DNA of 64,000 nucleotides, taken from assembly GCF_030505195.1 (NCBI RefSeq), contig NZ_CP129672.1, positions 310,001 through 374,000 of the forward strand, in the 5' to 3' direction. Positions 36,106 through 44,832 of the stretch are shown here, piece by piece. Position numbers and translations under genes: made by a program. Origin of the DNA: Comamonas testosteroni (GTDB taxonomy: Bacteria; Pseudomonadota; Gammaproteobacteria; Burkholderiales; Burkholderiaceae_C). Numbering within the stretch: position 1 is the first letter of the stretch; each line of letters opens with the position of its first letter. The notes below the pieces were generated by a model. It did no database searches. It worked only from the letters and a program-made list of their open reading frames with translations, and was not told the DNA's origin.

Positions 36106-37011
36106 TCACTGCTGCAGGCCCTGCGGAAGCTGCCCATTCTTGGCAAAGGCATTGATGGGCAGCTGAATATAGGTGCGGCCATCGTCCTGTGCAGGCGGCA
36201 GCTTGCCGGCACGCACATTGACCTGCACTGAGGGCAGAATCAGCGTGGGCATCTCCAGCGTGGCGTCGCGGGCAGTGCGCATCTGCACGAACTCAGCTTC
36301 GCTGATGCCATCATGCACATGGATGTTGCCGCTGCGCTGGGCCTGCACCGTGGTCTGCCAACACGGCTTGCGCCCCGCCGGCGGGTAATCGTGGCAGACA
36401 AAGATGCGGGTCTGCTCAGGTAGTTCAAGAATGCGCCGAATCGAACGATAGAGCGTCGCCGCATCGCCGCCGGGAAAGTCGGCACGTGCCGTGCCCACAT
36501 CGGGCATGAACAGGGTATCGCCTACAAACACGGCATCCTCCACACGGTAGGCCATATCGGCAGGAGTATGGCCGGGCACATGCATGGCCAGCAACTCCAG
36601 CTGCCCCAGCGGCAGACGTTCGCCATCCTGCACCAGATGGTCGAACTGGCTGCCGTCGGGCAAGAAGCTGCGCTCGAAGTGATAGATCTTGCGAAACACG
36701 GCCTGCACATCGCAGATATGGGCTCCGATCGCCACCTTGCCGCCCAGATGATGGCGAATATGCTGGGCTGCGGAGAGATGATCCGCATGGGCGTGGGTTT
36801 CCACAATCCACTGCAGCTGCCAGCCATTGCCTCGCACATAGTCGATCAGCTTGTCCGCGGAACGGCTGCTCAGGGTGCCGGATTTAGGCTCGAAATCCAG
36901 CACCGGGTCGATCACTGCGACCTGGCCACTGATCGTATCGGCCAGAACATAGCTCACAGTGCCGGTTACTGTATCAAAAAACGGCTCGATATGCATCACA
37001 TTGGTTGACAT
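36106..37011 (-). CDS. Persulfide-dioxygenase-like MBL hydrolase (BLH), BigR-associated
   Basis: 301 residues of MBL fold. Ligands are in ETHAHADHLSAAQ, HVPGHTPADM and GDTLF, with FVCHDYPPAGR near the end. This is the ETHE1/BLH type: a non-heme Fe(II) enzyme oxidising glutathione persulfide to sulfite. It is divergent from a BigR-like repressor and YeeE/YedE-type genes, as in the bigR operons of Xylella and Agrobacterium, which detoxify H2S. GGAGTCGCC precedes the ATG. Confidence 0.87.
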   Translation of the reverse strand: MSTNVMHIEPFFDTVTGTVSYVLADTISGQVAVIDPVLDFEPKSGTLSSRSADKLIDYVRGNGWQLQWIVETHAHADHLSAAQHIRHHLGGKVAIGAHICDVQAVFRKIYHFERSFLPDGSQFDHLVQDGERLPLGQLELLAMHVPGHTPADMAYRVEDAVFVGDTLFMPDVGTARADFPGGDAATLYRSIRRILELPEQTRIFVCHDYPPAGRKPCWQTTVQAQRSGNIHVHDGISEAEFVQMRTARDATLEMPTLILPSVQVNVRAGKLPPAQDDGRTYIQLPINAFAKNGQLPQGLQQ

Positions 37012-37105
37012 GGCGACTCCTAAAACGATGTACCCGAAACACTGAAGTACACCAACTAGTTTACTTTTTTATATAATATATGAAAATATTTTGAAAAGCG
37101 AAACC
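37012..37105. promoter_or_regulatory. AT-rich divergent operator for the BigR-like repressor
   Basis: A very AT-rich stretch, including TTTTTTATATAATATATGAAAATATTT (shortened: positions 37063-37091), lies between the divergent genes. BigR proteins bind AT-rich palindromes overlapping the promoter, so this is the expected operator. Confidence 0.6.
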
Positions 37106-37450
37106 GTGAACTCATCAACCTTTGACCAAGCACAGTCCACGCTGGATTTGCATGCCATGCGAACCCATGCGGGTGAAGCTGTGGCCATGCTCAAGCTGCT
37201 GGGCAATGAAGACCGACTGCTGCTGCTGTGCCAGCTCTCCCTGCAAGAGCGCACCGTGGGCGAGCTGGAGCAACTGACAGGCGTGTCCCAGCCGACCCTG
37301 TCCCAGCAACTGGGCATTCTGCGGCGTGAGGGTCTGGCCACCACCCGCCGCGAAGGCAAATTCATCTGGTATCAGCTGGCCGATGTCCGCGCCCTTGAGC
37401 TGATGCAAACCTTGTATCAATTGTTCTGCCAAACAGGAGAGACAACATGA
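37106..37450 (+). CDS. bigR: ArsR-family sulfide/persulfide-sensing repressor
   Basis: About 114 residues, winged HTH of the ArsR family (VGELEQLTGVSQPTLSQQL). Two cysteines are present, one in LLLLCQLS and one near the end in YQLFCQ, matching in placement the redox pair (Cys42, Cys108) of Xylella BigR. It should repress its own operon and the divergent hydrolase until persulfides link the cysteines. The start is uncertain: a GTG at 37106 or a TTG at 37091. It overlaps the next gene by four bases. Confidence 0.85.
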   Translation: MNSSTFDQAQSTLDLHAMRTHAGEAVAMLKLLGNEDRLLLLCQLSLQERTVGELEQLTGVSQPTLSQQLGILRREGLATTRREGKFIWYQLADVRALELMQTLYQLFCQTGETT

Positions 37451-37890
37451 ATATCTTATGGAGTGAATTCACGCCCTGGACATCGCTGGCCGGTGGCCTG
37501 CTGATCGGCCTGTCCGCAGCCCTGCTCATTGTCTTGCTGGGTCGCGTGGCCGGCATCAGCGGCATTGTCGGGGCCTTGCTGCAATTGCCGACCTGGTCCG
37601 CCATCAAGCAGTGGGGCTGGCGCCTGGCATTCATCGTGGGCATGGTTGCCGCGCCGTTGGTCTGGTCGCTGTTTGCCCCGCTGCCAGCCATGCAGCTGCC
37701 TTCCAGCCCGGCAGTCATCATTGCCGCCGGCCTGCTGGTGGGCTTTGGCACGCGCATGAGCTCGGGCTGCACCAGCGGCCACGGCGTGTGCGGCCTGTCG
37801 CGCCTGTCACCGCGCTCTCTGGCCGCTACGGTGACGTTTATCGCCACGGGCGCCATCACCGTGTTCGTGATGCGCCATGTCATTGCTTGA
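37447..37890 (+). CDS. YeeE/YedE-family membrane protein, N-terminal half type
   Basis: 147 residues with four hydrophobic helices and the conserved MSSGCTSGHGVCGLSRLS at about 107-124, where the Cys is thought to bind sulfur species. In the family these half-size subunits pair with a second half to form a thiosulfate/sulfur transporter. It is coupled to the bigR gene through ATGA and to the next gene by 18 bases. Confidence 0.87.
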   Translation: MNILWSEFTPWTSLAGGLLIGLSAALLIVLLGRVAGISGIVGALLQLPTWSAIKQWGWRLAFIVGMVAAPLVWSLFAPLPAMQLPSSPAVIIAAGLLVGFGTRMSSGCTSGHGVCGLSRLSPRSLAATVTFIATGAITVFVMRHVIA

Positions 37891-37908
37891 GCCTGCAAGG
37901 AGAACATC

Positions 37909-38328
37909 ATGATCATCAATATTGCTGCCTTGCTCTGCGGATTGGTATTTGGCCTGGGTCTGATTCTTTCGGGTATGGGCAACCCCGCCAAGGTGCAGAA
38001 CTTTCTGGATTTTTTCGGTCGATGGGATCCTTCGCTGGGTTTCGTCATGGGCGGAGCCATCGCCGTTGGCTTGATTGCCTTCACCTGGGCCAAGCGCCGC
38101 AAGACCGCTTTGTTGGGCGAGCCCATGCAACTGCCCACCAGCACCGTCATTGATCGCAAGCTGCTGACAGGCTCAGCCCTGTTTGGCATAGGCTGGGGGC
38201 TGGCAGGTTTTTGCCCCGGCCCGGCGCTGATGAATCTGGCGACCCTCACACCGCAAGTCTGGCTGTTTGTCGCCGCCATGCTGGCCGGCATGTGGGCGCA
38301 GCATCTGTGGGCTGCAAAGAAAAGCTGA
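37909..38328 (+). CDS. YeeE/YedE-family (DUF6691-type) membrane protein, partner subunit
   Basis: 139 residues with four helices. It carries SGMGNPAKVQNFLDFFGRWD and WGLAGFCPGPAL, the second-half signature with a conserved Cys. Together with the preceding gene it would import or export reduced sulfur compounds, completing the BigR module. No clear terminator is seen before the convergent LysR gene. Confidence 0.87.
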   Translation: MIINIAALLCGLVFGLGLILSGMGNPAKVQNFLDFFGRWDPSLGFVMGGAIAVGLIAFTWAKRRKTALLGEPMQLPTSTVIDRKLLTGSALFGIGWGLAGFCPGPALMNLATLTPQVWLFVAAMLAGMWAQHLWAAKKS

Positions 38329-38513
38329 GACCTGGCGGCGATTCGCTCAGAAGTCATCCACAAATCGACGTGCTGGGGCCGTGCAAGCTATCTGCATCAC
38401 TTGCCCATAGTTTTGCAGGCACGCAATAGCAGACATCGGCCTTGACCGGCTGAAGTGGCCCCAGCCAAGACAGGCAAGCAGCGCCCATATTGCTTCATTC
38501 AATCCGCTCTGCC

Positions 38514-39434
38514 TCACTCCTTCGGCATCAGTGCCTGTGCAAAATGTCTGGCCGGTGCAGGCAGATCGGCAAAGCTATTGGCATACAGCTTGAGGCTGCG
38601 CTCCGCCCAGGCATCGGTCAGCGGCACCGCATGCAAAGCGCGAGCCTCGCCCAGTCTCTGGTATGCGCCTTCGGGCATGACGCCGACACCCAGCCCGCAT
38701 TCGATCATTCGGCACATGGCACTGAGGCTGTCGACCTCGATGCGCTGGCGCAGCATGCGTCGGCCGGCGCGGGCTTGCTGATTGAGCACCTCCTGAACGA
38801 TGCTGCTGTCGCGCAAACCGATCTGGGCGTAGTCCAGGGCTTCTTCATAGGCCAGCTCCTGATGCCGGGCCAGAGCGTGGTCGTTGGGCATGATCAGCAC
38901 CATACGTTCATGCCGGTACGGCATGGACTCCAGCCCCTCGACTTCATCACTGGGACTGCAGACCCCCAGATCGGCCATGTGATCGCGCACGGCGCGCGCT
39001 ACCGAGCGACTGGTTGCCTGACGCAGATCGATGCGGATGTCGGGATGATGCTTCACGAAGGCAGCAATATCCTCGGGCAAGAACTGCTCCACGGCCGAAG
39101 CATTGGCACTGAGGCGCACCAGCCCACGTACGCCCCGCGCATATTCGCCAAGGTCGTCGCGCAGGTGTTCGACACCCAGAAGAATCGTGCGCGCATGCTC
39201 GAGCAGCAACTCTCCAGCAGGGGTCGGGCGCACCCCGCGGGCATGGCGCAGCAGCAAGGGAGTGCGGGCCAGGGATTCCAGTTCGGCGACACGCTTGCTG
39301 ACCGCCGAGGCGACCATGCCGCCCTGCTCGGCCGCCCGCGCAATACTGCCGTGCTCGCAGATCAGCACGAACAGATCCAGCGATGAAAGGTCTATCTGGC
39401 GCAGAAAGCTACGCGGCGAAGTGAAGTCGGACAT
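38514..39434 (-). CDS. LysR-type transcriptional regulator
   Basis: 306 residues with HTH (GSIARAAEQGGMVASAVSKRV) and a sensor domain. It starts with MSDFTSPRSF. It is divergent from the PyrE-like/amidohydrolase pair, separated by 150 bases, so it probably controls them. Effector unknown. Confidence 0.82.
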   Translation of the reverse strand: MSDFTSPRSFLRQIDLSSLDLFVLICEHGSIARAAEQGGMVASAVSKRVAELESLARTPLLLRHARGVRPTPAGELLLEHARTILLGVEHLRDDLGEYARGVRGLVRLSANASAVEQFLPEDIAAFVKHHPDIRIDLRQATSRSVARAVRDHMADLGVCSPSDEVEGLESMPYRHERMVLIMPNDHALARHQELAYEEALDYAQIGLRDSSIVQEVLNQQARAGRRMLRQRIEVDSLSAMCRMIECGLGVGVMPEGAYQRLGEARALHAVPLTDAWAERSLKLYANSFADLPAPARHFAQALMPKE

Positions 39435-39584
39435 GGGGCGATGACAAGCAGGCGCTCGGAAGCGCAGCCAGGAATTTCAGACAGGACGCAGCGCTCAACA
39501 CCCAGACGCGCAGCTCAAGCCATCACGTTTTGGAACGGCTTGAGGAATTTTAGCCACTTCTTGCCGCAGGCCTGCCTACTTAAC

Positions 39585-40283
39585 ATGCCCACTTTGCAAA
39601 CACACACGCTCATGCTTCTTTCCGCTTCCGACGCGCCACGCGTTGCCCAGGCCCTGGTCGGCCTCGGCGCTGTACGTATTGCTTCGCATCAACCGTTCAT
39701 CTACACCTCGGGCTGGGCCAGCCCCGTCTATGTGGATGCCCAGGTCCTGATGTCCGATGTCGCTCTGCGCAGCGAAATCATGGACATCGCAGCCCGCTGC
39801 ATGCGGCCACTGATTGCCGCCCGCGGCATCAATGCCATCGTGGGAACAGAAAGCTCGGGCATTGCCTTTTCGGCATGGCTGGCCGAGCGACTGGAGCTGC
39901 CCATGCTCTATTTGCGCAAGCGCCCTGTCGGCTGGGACATCACAGCCCAGCTCGAAGGCCGCCTACCTGCCGATGCCAAGGTCCTGCTGGTGGATGACGT
40001 CACCACCGATGGTCGCTCCAAGGCCGGGACGGTTGCCGCCCTGCGCCGCGCCGGCCCCGTGGTCGAGGACGTGCTGGTTCTGCTCGACTATGCGCTGTAT
40101 GCCCCCCAGGCTGGCACGCTGGCCGATCACGCCTTGTCCCTGCATGCACTGGCGACCTGGAATCAGCTGCATGAAGCGCTGCTGGCGAGCGGACAGCTCA
40201 GTGCCGAGCAAAAGGCCACGCTGGCGGACTTCTCGGCCTCGCCTGTGGACTGGTCCATCCGACATGGAGGTAGCGGAGCATGA
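39585..40283 (+). CDS. PyrE-like phosphoribosyltransferase
   Basis: About 232 residues of type I PRTase fold. The PRPP-binding motif is VLLVDDVTTDGRSK, with VGTESSGIAFSAWLAERL and YLRKRPVGW nearby as in orotate PRTase. The motif lacks the usual TAGT, so it may use another base than orotate. Coupling with an M20 amidohydrolase suggests pyrimidine, hydantoin or similar catabolism/salvage. I pick the ATG giving MPTLQTHTLM; MLLSASDAP nine codons on is possible. Confidence 0.8.
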   Translation: MPTLQTHTLMLLSASDAPRVAQALVGLGAVRIASHQPFIYTSGWASPVYVDAQVLMSDVALRSEIMDIAARCMRPLIAARGINAIVGTESSGIAFSAWLAERLELPMLYLRKRPVGWDITAQLEGRLPADAKVLLVDDVTTDGRSKAGTVAALRRAGPVVEDVLVLLDYALYAPQAGTLADHALSLHALATWNQLHEALLASGQLSAEQKATLADFSASPVDWSIRHGGSGA

Positions 40284-41536
40284 TGGCCTGCAACACCATG
40301 ACGGATACCAGCGCACTGGCGCAAGCCCTGCTGTCTGAAATTCGCGATGCCACCCGTGACGGCCTTGGCGTCACCCGTGAAAGCTATGGCGAAGGCGAGA
40401 CAGCCGCGCTGCGCATACTTGAGGACCGGGCCGCAGATCTGGGCCTGGGTCATGAATGGGATCGAGCCGGCAACCTGTGGCTGAGCCTGCCAGAGGAGAC
40501 CCGGACGGAGCCCTACGTCGTGGTCGGCTCGCATGCCGATTCCGTGCCACAGGGCGGCAACTTCGACGGACTGGCAGGCATTGTCGCCGGCATGCTGATG
40601 CTGCTTCAGCTGCGCGGCCGCCACGAACAGGCTCCGCCACTGCGCGTTCTGGCCCTGCGCGGCGAGGAAAGCGCCTGGTACGGCAAGGCCTACCTTGGCT
40701 CTCTGTCCCTGCTGGGCAAGCTGCCCGCCGCCACCTTGAAACGCCCGCACCGCGATGGCGCAGGCGTGCTCGGCGAGGCCATGTCGCGCTGCGGCGCCGA
40801 TATCGACGCCATTCAACGCGCCGAGCCGCTGCTCGATCTCGCGAATGTATCGGCCTATCTGGAGCTGCACATAGAGCAGGGTCCGGTCATGGTCAATCGG
40901 GGCTGGCCGGTGGCCCTGGTTACAGGCATCCGCGGCAACATCCGCCACAACCTGATCCGCTGCATCGGCGAAACCGGCCACTCGGGTGCCGTGCCGCGCT
41001 GGCTGCGCAAGGATGCATTGCTGGCGGTTGCAGAGCTGCTGTCGCGCATGGACGAACACTGGCGCGTGCTGCTGCAGATGGGCATGGACATGGTGATGAC
41101 CACGGGCATCTGCTCCACCTCGGCTCAATCGCATGCAGTTTCCGTCATTCCCGGCGAAGTGGCCTTCAGCTTCGAGGTACGCAGCCAGGACACCCAGACG
41201 CTGGAGCGCTTTTATACCCTGATGCGCGAAGAGTGCCAGGCCATAGAGCGCGCCCGCGGCGTGCGTTTCGAGTTCGACGAGCGCCTGTTCACGGAGCCTG
41301 CCACCATGGATGCAAGCTGGCTGAACCGTCTGGAAGCAGCCGCTGAGCAAGACATGAAGCTGGAGCGCATGGCAAGCGGTGCCGGCCATGATGCAGCAGT
41401 GTTTGCCAATGCAGGCGTGCCGTCGGCCATGGTCTTCATTCGCAACGAAAATGGCTCTCACAATCCGCATGAGGCCATGGACATCGGCGACTTCCTGGCA
41501 GGAGTCGATCTGCTGACCCGTGCGCTGATTGCCTGA
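40280..41536 (+). CDS. M20-family amidohydrolase (N-carbamoyl-amino-acid/allantoate hydrolase type)
   Basis: 418 residues. Metal-binding features are GSHADSVPQGG (His85), NFDGLAG (Asp96), GEESAWYG (Glu129/130), LELHIEQGP (His), and a C-terminal HNPHEAMD. This is the HyuC/AllC/beta-ureidopropionase group: Zn/Mn enzymes that cleave N-carbamoyl groups. Its ATG overlaps the PRTase stop (ATGA). The next 890 bases are a decayed insertion element. Confidence 0.88.
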   Translation: MMACNTMTDTSALAQALLSEIRDATRDGLGVTRESYGEGETAALRILEDRAADLGLGHEWDRAGNLWLSLPEETRTEPYVVVGSHADSVPQGGNFDGLAGIVAGMLMLLQLRGRHEQAPPLRVLALRGEESAWYGKAYLGSLSLLGKLPAATLKRPHRDGAGVLGEAMSRCGADIDAIQRAEPLLDLANVSAYLELHIEQGPVMVNRGWPVALVTGIRGNIRHNLIRCIGETGHSGAVPRWLRKDALLAVAELLSRMDEHWRVLLQMGMDMVMTTGICSTSAQSHAVSVIPGEVAFSFEVRSQDTQTLERFYTLMREECQAIERARGVRFEFDERLFTEPATMDASWLNRLEAAAEQDMKLERMASGAGHDAAVFANAGVPSAMVFIRNENGSHNPHEAMDIGDFLAGVDLLTRALIA

Positions 41537-41559
41537 ACCCTGCCCGGTCCGGCCAGGCA

Positions 41560-41990
41560 CTATTGAGGGCCTTGCCGAACCGTCGCTCTAATCACGCGAC
41601 ATCAACCTCTCAGCCGATTAGCTGATGAAATGCAGCTTGGTCCCGACCAAGCTGCACCGGAGATACCCTCTTCGGCTTCTCCTTGGCTTGCATCCGACGC
41701 TACGACATGCGGCAATCGTCGCCTTGCGATGTGCAAAGGCATCTGAACATCCAGGCATTCTTTTCCGTGGGAATGATGGATGTGATGCTGCTCTCCCTCA
41801 TGACGATGAGCGTCATCGGCATCAGCGGCGTCATCGGCTCCATCGCCCGTTCTGCTAAGCAGATGACTCCCTTACCAGGATCTGCGCCAACAACTACTTC
41901 AGCACCGCTGACATTGTTGGAGGTGACGGAAAGGGCCGGCACCTGGAAGGTCTGGGCATCGATGCCCATGTGCAATTTGCACTAGAGCGC
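41560..41990 (-). pseudogene. IS5-family transposase remnant
   Basis: Read on the minus strand and switching frames, the translation retains fragments such as CTWASMPR/LHMGIDAQTFQVPALSVTS, IIPTEKNAWMF, RRGYLRCSLVGTKLHFIS and SAERLMSRD. These match, in order, the LHxGID, PRKNA, SGYHRRSLVETKM and GERxMxRxFERQ landmarks of IS5-type transposases. Several stops and frameshifts interrupt them, so it is inactive. No terminal repeats could be drawn. Confidence 0.75.
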
Positions 41991-42426
41991 GCTCATTGTG
42001 CTGCAATGGCCCGCTAAATACACTGTCGACGCCCGTTGCTGAACCGTGCATTGAGCTCTTGGCGAACCGACTTAGTGAGCAAGTGATGGTTTTCGGCTGT
42101 AGAGCAGAATTCCAGGCCACGCCTCTTGCAGACCACGCCTCTCACAATACCTGCTATCGATATGAGCAGCCATCGCTTGGCAATCACTTGATGACGGCTT
42201 TCAGCCCTCACGAAGCATTGGCGTCACTCCATCTATTTGCTCCATCCGCTTTGGATCCGCACAACACCTGGATTGCGGTTGACGTGGCTCTGTTGGAAAA
42301 ACGTGCTCATGATTGCTGGGTATCATTTCATGGGCGCCTCTTTCGAAGCCCGTGGCTTGCTCTGCAAGCTCATGTCATCACACACCGCCAGGGCCTTGAA
42401 CTCCGGTTCGAGACGCTCACATTCGC
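41991..42426. other. Region upstream of polB with an unassigned open frame
   Basis: A plus-strand frame from 41996 ends at 42430, its TGA overlapping the TTG start of polB. Its last ~80 codons (from MTAFSPHEALASL) look more protein-like than the first part, which overlaps IS debris. I do not assign a function. It may be an expressed leader gene or chance. Confidence 0.35.
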
Positions 42427-44814
42427 TTGACTTCATCTTTCGTGCTATCTCCAGAACGCCAGGGCTTCATCCTTACCCGCAATTGGCGAGACACGCCTGC
42501 GGGCGTCGAGCTCGAGTACTGGTTGGCAACGGATAGCGGCCCCCTGAAGGTCCTCCTGGCTGCTCAGAAATCTGTGGCTTTCGTAGAGGCCCGGCACAGA
42601 AAAGCGCTAGAAGCGCAGCTCTCGTCCCTGACTGGAGTGCAATTGCGGGAACTGGGCCTGAAGAGTTTTCAGCAAGAGCCTGTCCTGGGTGTCTATGTCA
42701 AAAGCTTCCGTCAATTACGGCGACTTGCACGCACTCTCCAGCAACTAGGCATCCCCCTGCTGGAAGCCGATGTTCGTCCACATGAGCGCTACTTGATGGA
42801 GCGCTTCATCACGGCGGGCGTCACTCTGCAAGGCGGCCGGACAGACCATGCGGCGCTGGTGAACTGCAAGCTTGTCCCTGCCCCCGATTTCCGGCCGATT
42901 CTGAAGGTCGTGTCATTGGACATCGAGACCAGTCAGCACCAAGATCTTTATTCGATCGCATTGGATGGCATGGTGGAGCGCGTCGTTTTCATGCTGGGTG
43001 AACCTCCTGCCAAACCCGAAAAAACGCCTGGTTTCGAGCTGATTCATTGCACAACACGCAAAGCCATGATTGACAAGCTCAACGACTGGTTTGCACGCAA
43101 CGATCCGGACGTCATCATTGGATGGAATGTCATTCAGTTCGACCTTCGTGTGCTGCAAAAAACTGCAGACGAATGTGCAACACCGCTACTCCTGGGACGC
43201 GAGCGCAAGCCCATTGCATGGCGAACTCATCCCGGCAAACAAGGCTACCTGTTTGCCCCCATGCCAGGACGAGTTGTCGTTGACGGGATCGAAGCGCTCA
43301 GGGCCGCCGCCTGGAGCTTCCCGTCGTTCAGCCTCGAGAACGTCGCGCAAGAGCTTCTGGGCGAAGGCAAAGACATCAGGGACGAGTACGACAAGATGGC
43401 GGAAATCGAGCGGCGCTACCAGCTAGACAAACCCGCTCTTGCAGCCTACAACATACGCGACTGCGAGCTGGTTCTACGAATCTTCGAAAAGGCGAAGCTG
43501 CTGCAGTTTGCGATGGAGCGCGCCCACACCACGGGCCTGCAGCTCGATCAGTTCGGTGGCTCCATTGCGGCATTCAGCCATCACTATTTGCCACGCATGC
43601 ACCGCATGGGGTATGTCGCGCCCAACGTGGGCGATGTGCAAGGAAAGTCCTCCCCCGGCGGCTACGTCATGGACTCCAAGCCTGGCTTCTACGACTCCGT
43701 CGTGGTTCTGGACTACAAGAGTCTCTATCCATCAATCATCCGCACCTTCCTCGTTGACCCCGTGGGTTTGGTCGAAGGTCGACATGCGGGCTCTTCCGAG
43801 CTTTTGATCAAAGGCCCGAGGGGCACGCTATTTTCTCGCGAGAAACACTGTCTTCCGGAAATCGTGACCACCCTCTGGCAGGCTCGGGATGAGGCCAAAC
43901 GCGCCAGGAACGAACCACTGTCGCAAGCGCTCAAGCTGGTGATGAACTCGTTCGCTGGGGTGCTGGGCGCGTCGGAATGCAGATTCTTCAATCCGGATTT
44001 GATCTCAGCCATTACCTTACGTGGCCACGAAATGGTGAAGCTCACAAGGGATCTGGTCGAAGAGCGCGGATACGAAGTTATTTATGGAGACACGGACTCC
44101 ATCTTTATTTGGCTCAAGAGGACCCATACCACCGCAGAGGCATATGCCGTGGCTGCCAAGCTGGCCCAGGACATCAACGCGTGGTGGACTCAAACCCTGC
44201 ACCAAGAGCAAGGCCTGCAGAGCTTTCTTGAGATCGAGTTCGACACGTACTACAAGAAGTTCTTCATGCCCACCATCCGCGGCTCGGACGTCGGCAGCAA
44301 GAAGCGCTATGCCGGCTTGAGTGTAGATGCCGCCGGAAACGAATCGATGATCTACCGTGGCCTTGAAATGGCGCGAAGCGACTGGACACCGCTGGCTCGG
44401 CAGTTCCAGGAGGGCTTGCTCTCGCGCGTCTTCCAAGGCGCCCCCTACCGCGAGTTCGTTATCGAGTACGCCCATTCGACGTTGGCGGGCAAGAAGGATG
44501 ATCTGCTCATCTACCGCAAGCGCCTGCGACATCGCCTGGATGCCTACGTGGCCAATGTGCCGCCACAGGTCCGAGCCGCTCGCATTGCCGATGAGTACAA
44601 CGATCGCATGGAGCGACCCAGGCAGTACCAGAACGGCGGCTGGATCCAATACGTCATGACCAGGAATGGCCCTGAGCCTTTGGAAAGCCGCCGTTCACGC
44701 ATCGATTACGAGCACTATCTGGCGAAACAGATCAAACCGATTGCCGACTCGATCTTGATCCCCCTCGGAGCAGATTTCGTCACTCTGACGTCTTCTCAGC
44801 AGGAGCTTTTCTAG
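42427..44814 (+). CDS. polB: DNA polymerase II (family B)
   Basis: 795 residues, colinear with E. coli Pol II (783). The proofreading exonuclease has SLDIETS at about 163-169; the polymerase has motif A DYKSLYPSIIRT at 429, motif B region AFAGVLG-like NSFAGVLGASECRF, and motif C YGDTDSIFIWLK at 553. It performs translesion and restart synthesis, usually under SOS control. The TTG start lets the frame begin TSSFVLSPERQGF; no better start is seen. The end has LTSSQQELF, a clamp-binding-like peptide (QxxLF). It lies between IS debris and a molybdenum hydroxylase. Confidence 0.95.
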   Translation: MTSSFVLSPERQGFILTRNWRDTPAGVELEYWLATDSGPLKVLLAAQKSVAFVEARHRKALEAQLSSLTGVQLRELGLKSFQQEPVLGVYVKSFRQLRRLARTLQQLGIPLLEADVRPHERYLMERFITAGVTLQGGRTDHAALVNCKLVPAPDFRPILKVVSLDIETSQHQDLYSIALDGMVERVVFMLGEPPAKPEKTPGFELIHCTTRKAMIDKLNDWFARNDPDVIIGWNVIQFDLRVLQKTADECATPLLLGRERKPIAWRTHPGKQGYLFAPMPGRVVVDGIEALRAAAWSFPSFSLENVAQELLGEGKDIRDEYDKMAEIERRYQLDKPALAAYNIRDCELVLRIFEKAKLLQFAMERAHTTGLQLDQFGGSIAAFSHHYLPRMHRMGYVAPNVGDVQGKSSPGGYVMDSKPGFYDSVVVLDYKSLYPSIIRTFLVDPVGLVEGRHAGSSELLIKGPRGTLFSREKHCLPEIVTTLWQARDEAKRARNEPLSQALKLVMNSFAGVLGASECRFFNPDLISAITLRGHEMVKLTRDLVEERGYEVIYGDTDSIFIWLKRTHTTAEAYAVAAKLAQDINAWWTQTLHQEQGLQSFLEIEFDTYYKKFFMPTIRGSDVGSKKRYAGLSVDAAGNESMIYRGLEMARSDWTPLARQFQEGLLSRVFQGAPYREFVIEYAHSTLAGKKDDLLIYRKRLRHRLDAYVANVPPQVRAARIADEYNDRMERPRQYQNGGWIQYVMTRNGPEPLESRRSRIDYEHYLAKQIKPIADSILIPLGADFVTLTSSQQELF

Positions 44815-44832
44815 CGATCCAGGCTCATGCTC

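Noticed and set aside
37106..37450. ArsR repressor as an arsenic or zinc sensor
   Set aside because: No metal-binding ELCVCDL motif; paired cysteines and neighbours indicate sulfide/persulfide sensing.
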